DNA of 64,000 nt from Taeniopygia guttata (GCF_048771995.1 NC_133024.1:28474001-28538000), one strand, 5' to 3'. Numbered from the stretch's first letter, positions 1 to 10,619 are shown. Notes: a model not told the origin generated them from the letters alone. A program made the numbers and translations.

Positions 1-223
1 TGATTCCACTTTCGTCTGGAGGAGAAGGACAAACAGGATTGAATTTGCAAGGTTTCATCAAGTCACTTGCACTTCACTGGACTTTTGAACAAGAGAAAGA
101 AGATGTCTGATCATGGGAACATCTATTCTAAGTCAGGATAGTTAATGAGTTTTGACCCCTGGTGGCATGGTACCACTTCCCAGTTCTGTGGAATTGGGTG
201 GTGCAAAAGACTTTTGAGTGAGC

Positions 224-230
224 TATAAAT
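224..230 (+). promoter_or_regulatory. TATA box of EDSP-like copy 1
   Basis: TATAAAT lies about 90 bases before a consensus splice donor that closes a short non-coding exon. The equivalent site in copy 2 (8433-8440) occupies the same place relative to its exon. This conservation between diverged upstream flanks supports a real core promoter. The transcription start would be near 250-260. Confidence 0.65.
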
Positions 231-251
231 GGAGGCTGGTAAGATGCCCTT

Positions 252-318
252 TCCAAAGAGCAGCCCTGCCCTGGAGGAACTGCCCTCAGCTCTCCCCAGC
301 CCTGCAGCTGGCATCGAG
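252..318 (+). other. Non-coding first exon of EDSP-like copy 1
   Basis: This short 5' untranslated exon starts approximately 25-30 bases after the TATA box and ends at a strong donor (GAG|GTAAGAG, GT at 319-320). The matching acceptor is the GCAG ending at 834, after a pyrimidine-rich tract, which gives an intron of about 516 bases. The coding exon then starts at 835, 50 bases before the ATG. The left end of this exon is inferred from TATA spacing. The donor is seen directly and is conserved exactly in copy 2. Confidence 0.6.
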
Positions 319-884
319 GTAAGAGGCACACTTTGCACAGGAGGGCTGGGAGGTTTCCTGGGCAGCTGCTGTGGAATGCAGGGGAAGGGAAGGAGGCTTC
401 AGCGTTGGGCTGAGAGCTGCAGCACAGACGGGAGGCTCTGCTGTGTGCATGTGCAGAGACTGAACCCATCCTTCAGGGCACGAGGAGATGGCTGCTGCAG
501 GAGAAACAAACCTTACCGAGGGACAGGGTGGAGGGGGCCAGGGATACACAGTTGTGGGGGTTGAATGTGAGAGTATTTTACAACTTATTTTTGGACAGAT
601 GTCTAACCCAACACACATAAATATTTAAAAGTGGGCAGTTGTGGGCACGTATTTAATTTTATTTTATCCCTTCAAATACAAACTACTATGTAAAGTCTTC
701 ACTCTTTTCCAGTTGTTGTAACATTTATTCATTGTTCAAAATGTTTTACATTTTCTTTATTTCCCCATGCACTCTATAATTTTGTGTAAAGCCTTCTTAC
801 AACACTGCTTGTTTTCTGCCTTCCTTTTGTGCAGGCTGTCATCCAAGGCCAACAACAAGAACTTTCATCCTCAGAAGTCTTGAG

Positions 885-1415
885 ATGGGAAAAATCATCA
901 TTTATGAGCATGCCAACTTCAGGGGTGTGTCCAGAGAAATCACTTCTGACATTTCCAATCTAGGATATTTGGATTTTAATGATATTATCTCCTCAGTGAA
1001 AGTAATTGGCCAGCCTTGGGTGGCTTATGAGCACATAAATTATTCAGGCCGGCTAATGGTACTTGAGGAGGGGGAACATGACTATGTTGGCAGAAGCATG
1101 AATGATACAATCAGCTCTCTGCAGATGATCACTGAAGATCTGCACAATCCCCAGATCACTCTCTATGAACATCCCAACTATCTAGGGAGGAGCAGAGTAA
1201 TAAGAGAAGCAACCAACCTGGCTGCAGGATTCGACAATGACATCATGTCTTCTCACAAAGTCCAGAGAGGTGCCTGGCTGTTGTGTGAGCACAGTGATGG
1301 AAGTGGAATTCAATATATTGCACGAGAAAAAGATAATCTTCCACATTACTCAGCAATCTACCTCAATGATAGGCTTTCCTTCCTGCGCCCCCTTCGCCCG
1401 GGCCGCTCTTATTAG
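885..1415 (+). CDS. EDSP-like beta/gamma-crystallin protein, copy 1
   Basis: A complete 176-residue protein made of four Greek-key motifs in two beta/gamma-crystallin domains. Each motif opens with a YEHxNYxG-type signature (residues 7-14, 48-55, 94-101, and a variant CEHSDGSG at 134-141). Calcium-type loops of the N/D-N/D-x-x-S/T-S form are present at 32-37, 73-78 and 118-123; the fourth (161-166) ends in SF. The family is the vertebrate non-lens crystallins related to newt epidermal differentiation-specific protein (ep37). Those usually carry an extra C-terminal region, but this protein is only the crystallin unit. No signal peptide or membrane segment is visible, so a cytosolic, calcium-binding structural role in epithelium is inferred. 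The ATG follows the splice acceptor at 834, and all three copies start at the matching MGK/MGR. It is the first of three tandem copies and is about 70% identical to copy 2. Confidence 0.9.
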   Translation: MGKIIIYEHANFRGVSREITSDISNLGYLDFNDIISSVKVIGQPWVAYEHINYSGRLMVLEEGEHDYVGRSMNDTISSLQMITEDLHNPQITLYEHPNYLGRSRVIREATNLAAGFDNDIMSSHKVQRGAWLLCEHSDGSGIQYIAREKDNLPHYSAIYLNDRLSFLRPLRPGRSY

Positions 1416-1835
1416 AATGCAAATCCTCCAAAGCTGAGGAAGATGCAGCACCAGCAAGAAATTTGAGATCTAGATTTCTTCTTCTGCTTGTGTAGCCTTT
1501 TTATCCTGGGAGCTCTCAGCTGTGCTGCACTGCAGATCTGTACTTCTCTATCCTGCCTTGCATGCTTCCCCCACCCCATAAATGAAAGGATTATCATGCT
1601 TGATCATATGAAAGGGTGTCCAAGCTAAAAAACATGCCAGGGATGTGTAACTGAATGCACCTGCAGCTGGCATTCCAGAGACCTGTGCTATGGAAAGGTG
1701 AAACATTGCATGTTGTCTCTGTTGCTAAGAGAAACAGAAAATGTAAGTGTAGGGCCAGCATTGCCTTGTTTTAATTTGTTTTACTAAGGTACCGTAGCTT
1801 GTGCCATTGTCTGTAATCAATTTTGTGTTGGTGCT

Positions 1836-1841
1836 ATTAAA
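1836..1841 (+). terminator. Polyadenylation signal, EDSP-like copy 1
   Basis: ATTAAA, the common variant poly(A) signal, lies about 420 bases after the stop codon in a stretch conserved in all three copies (followed by GAATCTTTTGCAAT or a close variant). The same position in copy 2 carries AATAAA and in copy 3 ATTAAA, so the function is supported by comparison within the window. Confidence 0.7.
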
Positions 1842-1859
1842 GAATCTTTTGCAATTAGC

Positions 1860-2220
1860 AGTGGGTCTGTTTCATGCATCTTTAGAATAGATAGATATTG
1901 CTCTTTCATGGTGAGATGTTGCTGTGTATCCAGAGAATGGTCCATGCAGACACTTGCACATATCCCCTAGATGTTTCCTGGAGAATTGTCTCCTTCCAGT
2001 TTCACTGGTCAGTAACAGTGGGCTCAGGCTGGACTTAGCCAGTGCTAAAGTCTTGGTGGGCAGGTTGATTATTGCTGTGATCCTGCCCAACCTCTCCTAT
2101 GCAGTGTTCATAAATAGCACACTTCTGGTTGCACTGTGTACAATCAACCATACTGAAGAATCATGCTGGTGATGCAGTCTTTCACTGCCCAAATCACATA
2201 ATCAAACAGTAATCTTTCCT
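1860..2220 (+). repeat. Duplicated 3' flank of EDSP-like copy 1
   Basis: This flank is recognisably repeated at about 10,620-10,890 and 13,105-13,460, showing that the duplicated unit ran well beyond the transcribed gene. Shared landmarks include 'TTTCATG.TGAGAT', 'GTATCCAGAGAATG' and 'CTCCTTCCAGTTTCACT'. Copies are clearly diverged, so the duplications are not recent. Confidence 0.7.
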
Positions 2221-2504
2221 AACACTGAACTGACAGATTGGATGATCCCAGTGGAAACAACTGTCCTGTTGTAGGTACTGTAGTACCTTGCTAAGGGAGG
2301 TGGGATGACAAGATATTCTATTATCTGTTCTGCCATGAGCAAGTTCACCTGGAAGTGCAGAGCCTCAGCCCTCCTCCACCCCTGCCCTGTGACAGCTGCA
2401 CGCCCTGAGCTGTGCATTGTGGCAGCTGTCCCGTGGCAGCTCTGCACTGCAGTGTTTATGTCCCTCTGTGCTGGCCTGCAGTTTGCCCCATTGCCCTGCT
2501 CTGC

Positions 2505-2684
2505 TCTCTGCCCAGAGAAGCCGTGGTTGAGCCATCCCTCCAAGCGTTCAGGGCCAGGTTGGACACAGCTTTGAGCAACCCGGCCCAGTGCAAAATCTCC
2601 CTGCTTCTGGCACGCTGTACAACTAGATGGTGTTTTTAAACCTCTCCCAGCCAAAATCATTCCGTGATTTTGTGATTCTAGGAT
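2505..2684 (+). mobile_element. CR1 LINE 3' end fragment
   Basis: The stretch shows the standard CR1 3' tail: a degraded 'ccatccct..agcgttcagggccaggttggacacagctttgagcaacc' type motif, ending in ATTCCGTGATTTTGTGATTCTAGG, the characteristic ATTCT-rich terminus. It is 5'-truncated, with no reverse-transcriptase part left. It sits about 640 bases downstream of the copy 1 poly(A) signal. Confidence 0.75.
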
Positions 2685-2689
2685 GTGCA

Positions 2690-3454
2690 AATTCAGCAAT
2701 ACAGTGAGCCTTGCCGTGCTTTCAGGTCCCAGACTCTTACTTTCATGTTCCTCTTTTTACATCTACAGTACTTCTTTTTACAGTAACAGTTTTAAATTTT
2801 GAATATCAGCACAATGGATTTATATGTCTCCAAGTATCAGTAAAACCCTTGCTTTCCCAGGCTGACTGAAGAGGAAATCTACCCTGTCCTACTGTGTAGG
2901 GCTGTGTAGACAGAAGTGTGTGCTAAAGCTTTAGCATTTTTACAGCTAAGGCTGGATGGTTTATGGTTGTGGCATGACAGGGTAGAAGAATAGCACCTTT
3001 CCAGCTGCTTCTCAGGCATGTAGTGGATAACACCAGAATGTTGTGAAGGACAGTGAAAGAATACCACATATATGGAAGGAATTCAAGATTATGGAGGGGT
3101 TTCATACAATGGAAAGGAAATAAAGATGCAGGAACATCTTTGTTGATGTAATTTCCTTGTTTCTGACACTATCACTTGAAAATTTTGCAGTGCCTCACTT
3201 TAAGGTGTAACATTTGTGCACTCAGGTAATCTTGTCTTTTCTTGGCTGTAGAAACATTTGTAATGATTGAGAGCCTGTAGAGGAATTGGGAGGGAAGTCT
3301 GATGTTGGGAAATTATACCTATAAAGGTCCAAGAAAAAAAATCAAATTTATTTTACACCTTACTTGATGATGACATTTTTTCATTGGAATTGAACAAAGG
3401 ATGAAATCAGGCAGAGAATGACAAAGGCTTTTAAATCTTCCTTAGAATTACTGA
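2690..3454. other. Intergenic DNA, nothing recognised
   Basis: AT-rich intergenic sequence between two CR1 remnants. No open frame of convincing length, RNA gene or clear regulatory element is visible. Confidence 0.5.
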
Positions 3455-3610
3455 CAGATTTAGTGTAGAAGGGACCTCCCTAGACCAAGTCCTTCTTCAC
3501 AGCAGAGCTACTGCCAAAGGAAAACAGGTTACTCATGGTCATCTTCAAGAGATTTCTGAAGAACTGCAAGGGTGGAGATTCCCCAGGCTCTCTGGACCTT
3601 CTGCCAGTTC
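3455..3610 (-). mobile_element. Probable degraded CR1 3' fragment
   Basis: Phrases such as 'AGAAGGGACCTCCCTAGACCAAGTCC' (split over the stretch) and 'GGGTGGAGATTCCCC' resemble the antisense of the terminal CR1 region, but it is strongly diverged. A better-preserved antisense CR1 tail begins about 170 bases further on. This is a pattern match by eye only. Confidence 0.3.
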
Positions 3611-3777
3611 CAAAAACCCCTTAGGGTCATATTTTTTTCCTTATATGCAGTCACAGCTTCCCTCTTTCCAGATAAGACTTTCTTGTCCTTTTGCTGTGCA
3701 CCTCCCATAGCCTTGTCTCTTCCATGGCTGAGAAACATTTTCTTGATGAGGTCAGACAATTTTAAATCACACCACTA

Positions 3778-4240
3778 GAGAATCACAGAATGACTAGATT
3801 GGAAGAGATCTTCAAGCTCATTGAGTCCAACCCATGCCCTAACACCTCAACTAAACCATGGCACTGTTACATCCAATCTGTTTTTAAATACATCCAGACA
3901 TGGTGACTCCACCACATCCCCAAGCAGACCATTCCAGTACTGTATCACTCTTTCTGTAAAAACTTTCTCCTAACACCCAACCTAAATTTCCCTTGGTGCA
4001 GCTTGAGAATATGTCCTCTTGTTCTGTCAGTTCCTGTCTGGAAAAAAAAAAACAAACCAAACTTCACTGGAATACAACCACCTTTCAGGCAGTTGTAGAA
4101 AGTGATAAGGTTACCTCTGAGTCTCCTTTTCTCCAAGCTAAACAACCCCAGCTCCCCAGGTTGTTCCTCATAAAGCTTGTGTTCCAATGTTGTGTAGTCT
4201 GCATACTCAAGGGTTTCAATACCAGACTGGATAAAGCCAC
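3778..4240 (-). mobile_element. CR1 LINE 3' end, antisense
   Basis: It opens with AGAATCACAGAATGACTAGA, the reverse complement of the CR1 terminus, and continues through the antisense 3' region. Landmarks are 'CATGGTGACTCCACCACATC', 'AACTTTCTCCTAACACCCAA' and 'CTAAACAACCCCAGCTCCCC', the last being antisense to the end of the reverse-transcriptase frame. It is 5'-truncated at about 460 bases. Confidence 0.85.
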
Positions 4241-7200
4241 CAACAACCATAATTCACCTCACAGCTGTACCTGTGTTAAGCAGCTGACTGGATCCAATGG
4301 CAACCAAAGGTCACTTCCACCTTCAATTACCCACCAACCCTACAATCCTCCTGGCTCCCTGGATCGTTCAAGCTCATCACATAAGGACCAAGACAGGCAA
4401 ATCCCAGTATTTCCTGAGCCATCTTGCTCCTGAGGAATCCTGCTATAAATAAAGATGATCAATGTCCCTCGTCCATCCCATTCAGCCTTGTCAGACTGAT
4501 GCTGTCCTGATGGGGATTTCTGTGCACTCAGGACATGGACTCAGTGAGTCTAATGAGCTCCTTTGCATTGACCTTGCACTCAGCAGTTAATGTCTCCCTG
4601 CAATTTGTCTCTCCTCAGTTTAGTGTTTGAGGGTTTCTTGGTGAATTTGGGGTTTTGGAAGGGAATATTTCATGATGTGGTTCACCTGCTTTCTAGAGAG
4701 AGTAGAAGTAGAATCACACCCAACCACCAGTGCAAGAAAAAGAGAACTGAGAGAGCATCTGCTGATCTGTAGGGTTTCAACACACAAGGTGCTCTTCTGA
4801 GAAAGCCCATGGTAGTTCCTACAAAGAGCTGATCAGGATTGAAAGTAAAAGGAAAGAACACTAAAGTTACATGAGAGTGCTTCTTCTGTGGGGGAAAGCC
4901 AAAGTTCCAGGGTGTCTTCCTGGCCAGGTCACTTTCCGAGTGCCGTGTGTCGGGATAGCTCAGGATGAGCGGAGCTCAGCCCCAGGAACTCCTCCTGCTC
5001 AGCTGCTGCAGCCCAGGCTGCAGGCTCTCTGTCCAGGCTGCTGCTCCCAGTGCCACTGCCCAGGCTGCAGGGGCAGCCCGTGCTGGGCTTGGCTGTGTGA
5101 CCCAGGGACAGGCACCGCCTGCGCATGGAAAGGACACGGACAGGGCCAGCGGCACCGGCTGCCACACACCAGGGGCTGCCCTCAGCCACCCCACAGCTGA
5201 CACCACCAGCACCCCCACAGAATGGGATGGCAGAGGCACAGCCCCATCTCCTTCCTTCTCAGCAAGCCATCCCCACGGAAGCCCTCTGGTGAAGACCTGC
5301 ACACCCTCGCTCTCCACAGCCACAAACACCTCCACAGGTGCTTCCAACAGGACTGAGAGCCCTCAGCCTGTCCAGTCTCACACCTGGCTCTGGGCTCTCT
5401 GGCCAGAGGACACTTTGGTGTCTCCTAGTCCCTGGCTGGTGCAGCTTGGTGCTTGCAGCCAGCCCCCACACACCACACACTGTTCTCATGGGTGTTCTGG
5501 AAGTCGTGGGTGCCTTGAATCCCAGCACGAGTCTCCTGCCTGTCTGAAATCCCTCTCTATATCCATGCCCTGCCTGCTGGCTGCTCCAGCTGAAACGTTG
5601 CTGGCAAATCACATCATTATAACTTCTCTTGAACTGAAAATGTCTTTATTTGATAAAATCCGTGAAACGGAGGTTGTCATATTCCACATACCCTCACAAG
5701 CGTGTCTTCCCAGACTTAAAATATCACAAGTGGTGGAAGCCTGTGTAGTAAGGTGTGTCTTAGCAGGACAGGAGGAGACACCTGTAGAGCTGGTGATTGA
5801 AGGAGGAGAGACACCAAGGCTCAACAGAACACTCCATTGTAGTTGAGGCCTGTGCAGGACCCCTGCCTCCTCCATCTGGTCTTGCAGACCCCATGCTCTG
5901 TATCAGCCTCTCTGTCTCATGACACTGCCTCTGTTGTAGCTGAAGTGCTAACACAAGTCCAGCTATGGCTTCCCTGCCAAAGCACCACACCCTGCTCTGT
6001 GCCACGCAGTGCTCAAGGCCTGGGGAAGACACTCTTAGACCCAACATGACCACCCAGTGACCCAGGTCTCAGAGTTCTCTCTAACTTTTCCTTAGCTTCT
6101 ATTTGTGATAATGGTCGGGCTGCTGCAGACAGTTTCCTCTGAGTGGACATCATAGTGTTTTTGAACACAAATGCAAGCAAAAATTAAAAACCAACCAAAG
6201 AAACAGAGAATCCATCTTCATATCCTGTTACTTTTGCACTGAAAATACGTTTTATGTTAATGTAGATTTTAATGAGAATTGGAAGTGACAACATAAAACA
6301 TTTTGTGAAAATATAAATCAGAAATATTTTAAACAACTGACAAAGCAACAAGGGTTCAGAGTTGACTCTGGGAAGTGTTCTAGCAATGACTTTTTAATGT
6401 TATCCAGAATGCCTGTGAGTTAATTCCAAAACCAGCAAGGAGGAAGCACAGCCTCCAGTAGCATGATCCCGTAAAGTAAGTTCCTACTGATAAGTCACCA
6501 ATGGGAGTTATTTAAAAATACAGAAATAGAGCTGGTTCTACAATTTATTGTTAGTTGAATTCAATTCAGTAACTCATTAGATGGTGTTTCTGGTGCTTGG
6601 AAGTTGGTCAGGAACCTCAGAGCAGAACAAGTCAGATCAAAGCACCTTGAAAGACAGTGACCTGAGACAGGTTAGGTTGAGTCCTGGGGACGCATGCTAC
6701 AGAATTCCCAGCAGAGGAGTTTATGGGATGCTGTTTTCTACAAAGCAGAGTTCCAGTAGGAGTCACTGAGAACATAGCATGGCATTTAGGAGAACCAATA
6801 ACTTGATGTAGGAAATAATTTGTACCCATCTGGAAAAGAAAATAAGGGAAGATAGGGAAATGAGGAGAAACAATATTGGTGGACCATGGACAATAATGGA
6901 AAAAATTGATAGAGGAAAAACATTAAAAAGAAGTAATATCTTCAGCCTGAATTGGAAAAATGTTTAGGGTCATATTTAGCATAATAAGATTGCTGCTTGA
7001 CATGTTTGTGAAAGAAACACCATGTCTAACCAGATTCAAGTGTTTAACTTCAAAACTGAAAGTATAAAGCACTATTTAAAATAAAAAAGTACTGAACGCA
7101 AAATAAATGTCTGCAAAATATCTATGTTTCTTTTGCCACGCTTCTGCTTTAAAATTCTGACTTTGAAGCTGGTTTTACATCATGCCAGAAGGTCTCTATT

Positions 7201-7330
7201 TGCATCTTCTTTCTGGGTTCTACACTGTGACCTTTTTCTGCTTTTGAGACAACAATATTGATGGCTTTGATTATTATCTATGATAGTACCATGCCCATCT
7301 ATTACTGTACATAAATATATACATGAATAC
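4241..7330. other. Intergenic DNA with a GC-rich stretch, no supported gene
   Basis: About 3.1 kb between CR1 fragments. The part at 4,900-6,050 is C/G-rich with repeated CAGGCTGCAG-like phrases (around 5,010-5,075) and stays open in several frames, the longest being 293 codons on the + strand. None of these frames shows a domain, signal or codon pattern that I recognise. The remainder (6,060-7,330) is AT-rich with no visible gene. Confidence 0.5.
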
Positions 7331-7334
7331 ATAT

Positions 7335-7412
7335 GTCACAGAATCAGAGAATGGCTTGGGCTGCAAGGGACCCTAATGGACCCTTTGAGGGATGGGGCAT
7401 CCACACCTTCAG
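7335..7412 (-). mobile_element. Short antisense CR1 tail
   Basis: CACAGAATCAGAGAATGGCT followed by 'GGGCTGCAAGGGACC' and 'GGATGGGGCATCCACACCTT' is the antisense terminus of a CR1 element. It directly abuts a second CR1 fragment in the opposite orientation, so two independent insertions, or one into the other, meet here. Confidence 0.6.
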
Positions 7413-8017
7413 AGGGCTGAACATGAGCCACTGTGTGCCCAGGTGGCCAAGGAAGCCCATGGCACCGGGCCTGTATCAGCAATGGTGTGGCCAGCAGGAC
7501 ACAGGCAGGGATTGTTCCTCTGTACTCAGCACTGGTGCGGCCACAGCTGGAATCCTGTGCTCATTTTGGGACCCTCACAAGGAGAAAGATATTGAGGTGC
7601 TGGAGCAAGTCCAGAGAAGGGCAACAAACGTAGTGAAGGGTCTGGAGCACAAGTCCTGTGAGGAGCCGCTGAAGGAACTGGGAGTGTTTATCCTGGCGAA
7701 AAGGATGCTCAGGGCAGATAGGTTTACTTTTGACTGTACCTGAAAGAACCTTGTGGCAAGGTAGGGACAAGGGGAAATGGCCTTCAGTTGTGTATGGAGA
7801 GGTTCAGTCTGGGTATTAGGAAACATTTCTTCATAGTAAGAGTGGTTGAGTTTTGGAACGGACTACCCAGGGAAGTGGTGGAGTCACCATCCTTGAGAAT
7901 ATTCAAAACACAAGTAGAAATGGTCCTTTGCAATATGGTTTAGTGGGCATGGTGGCATTCAGTCAAAGGCTGGATCTTGGAGACCTTTTCCAACATTAAT
8001 GATACTGTGATCCTAAG
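7413..8017 (+). mobile_element. CR1 LINE, end of ORF2 plus 3' tail
   Basis: The + strand reads the end of the CR1 reverse-transcriptase frame: segments like [32 protein letters not shown] and [12 protein letters not shown] match the familiar C-terminal phrases of CR1 ORF2. The 3' untranslated region follows ('GAAGTGGTGGAGTCACCATC'), and the element ends near GATACTGTGATCCTAAGG. It is 5'-truncated, and the frame is broken within the stretch. Confidence 0.88.
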
Positions 8018-8210
8018 GAGAAAAGGCAACCGAAAAAAGAAAAATATAAATGCCCCCTCTGCCACCTGGATATCTCCCAACAAAACTCTTAGTAAAACTA
8101 AAGTTGTGTATTAGATATTCTTCCAAGAAAAGTAAACATGAAAACTCCAACAGGCAGAAACATTCTCCAGCACACGTGTCACCAACTATTTGGATACCTT
8201 TTATTACTCT

Positions 8211-8432
8211 GATTCCATTTTCTCCTGGAGGAGTAGGACAAACAAGAAGTGAACTTCCTCATTTCATCAAGTCACTCATGCTTCAATGGGCTTTTGAACA
8301 AGAGGAAGAAGGTGTCTAGTTGTAGGGCAATAGGAAGCAAAATAGAATGGATAATGAGTTTTGATCCCTGTGGGTAATATTGGACGCTTTCAGTTCCGTT
8401 GACTGGGGTCCTTTGTGAGACTTCTGTGCACG
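8211..8432 (+). repeat. Duplicated upstream flank of EDSP-like copy 2
   Basis: It aligns with the first ~220 bases of the window (upstream of copy 1), starting from TGATTCCA at both places and sharing 'TTTCATCAAGTCACT', 'CTTTTGAACAAGAG' and 'ATAATGAGTTTTGA'-like words. It is clearly more diverged than the block just downstream of it. Confidence 0.7.
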
Positions 8433-8440
8433 TATAAATA
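8433..8440 (+). promoter_or_regulatory. TATA box of EDSP-like copy 2
   Basis: TATAAATA lies 94 bases before the splice donor at 8527, the same arrangement as copy 1. Transcription would begin near 8460. Confidence 0.65.
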
Positions 8441-8451
8441 CAGGGAGGTGA

Positions 8452-8785
8452 GATGCCCCTCATAAACAGCAGCCCTGCCCTGGAGGAACTGCCCTCAGCT
8501 CTCCCAGCCCTGCAGCTGGCATCGAGGTAAGAGGCACACTTTGCACAGGAGAGCTGGGAGGTTTCCTGGGCACCTGCTGTGGAATGCAGGGGAAGGGAAG
8601 GAGGCTTCAGCGTTGGGCTGAGAGCTGCAGCACAGACGGGAGGCTCTGCTGTGTGCATGTGCAGAGACTGAACCCATCCTTCAGGGCACGAGGAGATGGC
8701 TGCTGCAGGAGAAACAAACCTTACCGAGGGACAGGGTGGAGGGGGCCAGTGATACACAGTTGAATGTGAGAGTATTTTACAACTT
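8452..8785 (+). repeat. Near-identical block shared with 244-585
   Basis: Exon 1 and the first part of the intron match copy 1 with only about four substitutions and two small gaps over roughly 310 bases, counted by eye. Flanking DNA on both sides and the coding exons are much more diverged. Confidence 0.8.
8462..8526 (+). other. Non-coding first exon of EDSP-like copy 2
   Basis: This exon is almost identical to exon 1 of copy 1 and ends at the same donor (GAG|GTAAGAG, GT at 8527-8528). The partner acceptor is the CTGTAG ending at 9847, 47 bases before the coding ATG, making an intron of about 1,321 bases. That is roughly 800 bases longer than in copy 1. The left boundary is estimated from TATA spacing. 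Confidence 0.6.
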
Positions 8786-9894
8786 ACACTGGGGGATATC
8801 TGTAAACCAACACATATATCTAATTAAAACTGGGTAGTTATGTGTACATAGCTCATTGTACATTGTCTTCCAAATGAAAATTTCTGTGTCATGCCCTCAC
8901 TCTTTTCCAGCTACTGCTATGTTTATTCTGCTAAAAATATTCTGCTATCTGTCTTTTCCCATCCCTTCTCAGAATCAGCTAGAGGAACGGCTTTTTTAGT
9001 CTCATTTATTTGTCCTGAAATGTAAATCTTAGTTTCAGTAACTGCTACATGATTTAGAGAGGGAGCTACTATCATAACTGCTCATTACTATTTCTGCAGC
9101 TGTTACTGATAAACACTCTGGCTTTTTAACTGAACTCAGACAACTGTGGGGGATTAGATATGTGTATTGGTAGTAGTGTTACGAAAAGACATTTAAAACC
9201 TGAAATTCAGTCTGATTTAAAAAGCCGATTATTACAATTTGGTTGCTTCTTGGTGTATATCAAGAGAAGAAATCTCTTGATTTCAGTAAAATTAATATAA
9301 AAAGAAAATAAGGTGTTTCAGTGAATTTAATTTCTGCCCTTAAAAGACAGGTTTTTTCCCTCCTGATTTTATGTAAAAAATTCACTTTCTTTTAGAAATT
9401 AATTGCATGTCTCACTACTTTTACATTGCATTCTATGTGGCTCATGAAACTGACTCCAAAGAATGAGTACCAGTTTCTAAAACATTTCTCATCTGCAGCA
9501 TCAATTATCAACAGAAAGATTTATCATGAGTTGTATATTTTATTTTGTTATTACTTAGGATACACCAATAAGATGTTAAACAAAATGCTCAGGTTTCCCT
9601 CACTTGTATACATACTAAATTAAACTGGATTGTTGTGGTGTACAAATTTCATTTTACTTTTTTCCTCCAAACTAAAATTTCTGTGTCATGTCCTCACTCT
9701 TTCAGAACTGCTGCTATTTTTATCTTCTGCTAAAATTGTTTTGTATTTCCTTTTTACCTTTTGTCCCCTCTGGTTTCCAGCATTTCATGTCTGGTATATA
9801 AAGGTCTCTTACAAGCATTACTTGTTTTCTGTTTTCATTTTCTGTAGGCTGCCATCCAACAGCAGAAAATCCAAACCTCAGAAGCCCTGCTGAG

Positions 9895-10425
9895 ATGGGA
9901 AAAATCATAGTTTATGAGCATGCTAACTTCCAGGGTATGTCCAAAGAATTCCACACCAACATTGCCAACCTAAAAGATGCAGATTGGAATGATTGTATCT
10001 CCTCAGTGAGAGTAATTGGCCATCCTTGGGTGGCTTATCAGCATGCAAACTATAAAGGACAGTTACTGGTACTTGAGGAGGGAAATCATGACTTCGTTGG
10101 TAAAAAGATGAATGACAAGATCAGCTCTCTGCAGGTGATCACTGAAAATCTGCACAATCCCCAGATCACTCTCTATGAGCATGCTGATTATCGAGGGAAG
10201 AGCAGAATAATAAGAGAAGCCACCAATCTGTCCAGGGGACATGACAATGACACCACATCTTCACACAAAGTCCAGAAAGGTGTCTGGCTGCTGTGTGAGC
10301 ACGGTGATGGAAGTGGATTTCAATACATTGCTCGAGAGCATGAACACCTTCCAAATTACAAGGCAATCAAGTTCAATGACAAGCTTTCCTTCCTGCGTCC
10401 CCTTCGCCCTGGCTGTGGCTGTTAG
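9895..10425 (+). CDS. EDSP-like beta/gamma-crystallin protein, copy 2
   Basis: A complete 176-residue protein, collinear without gaps with copies 1 and 3 (about 70% and 72% identity by direct count). Greek-key signatures sit at residues 7-14 (YEHANFQG), 48-55 (YQHANYKG), 94-101 (YEHADYRG) and 134-141 (CEHGDGSG). Calcium-type loops NDCISS, NDKISS and NDTTSS occur at 32-37, 73-78 and 118-123; the fourth is NDKLSF. The C-terminus is cysteine-rich (GCGC) where the other copies end in SY. The whole coding region lies in one exon after the acceptor at 9847. The role is inferred from the family: a non-lens, probably epidermal, beta/gamma-crystallin with no secretion or membrane signal visible. An intact frame with motif conservation indicates a functional gene. 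Confidence 0.9.
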   Translation: MGKIIVYEHANFQGMSKEFHTNIANLKDADWNDCISSVRVIGHPWVAYQHANYKGQLLVLEEGNHDFVGKKMNDKISSLQVITENLHNPQITLYEHADYRGKSRIIREATNLSRGHDNDTTSSHKVQKGVWLLCEHGDGSGFQYIAREHEHLPNYKAIKFNDKLSFLRPLRPGCGC

Positions 10426-10603
10426 ATTGCAAATCCTGCAGCGCTGAGAAAAGATGCAGCTGCAGCAAGAAAACTAAGACCTTGTTCTCTGCCTCTGCTT
10501 GTGCTGCCCTTTCCCCCAGTGTCACAGGACCACCAGATATGAGAGCTCTCCTGCCCCACAAATGGCCTCTGCCATTGTCTGTAATCCATTTTGTGTGGGT
10601 GCC

Positions 10604-10609
10604 AATAAA
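10604..10609 (+). terminator. Polyadenylation signal, EDSP-like copy 2
   Basis: AATAAA lies about 180 bases after the stop in the block conserved in all three copies. The 3' untranslated region is about 240 bases shorter than that of copy 1. Confidence 0.75.
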
Positions 10610-10619
10610 GAATCTTTTG

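Noticed and set aside
4965-5846. 293-codon + strand open frame in a GC-rich stretch
   Set aside because: Several frames on both strands stay open over the same stretch, the composition is low-complexity and rich in S, P and T, and there is no domain, signal peptide or splice context. It looks like chance openness in GC-rich DNA.
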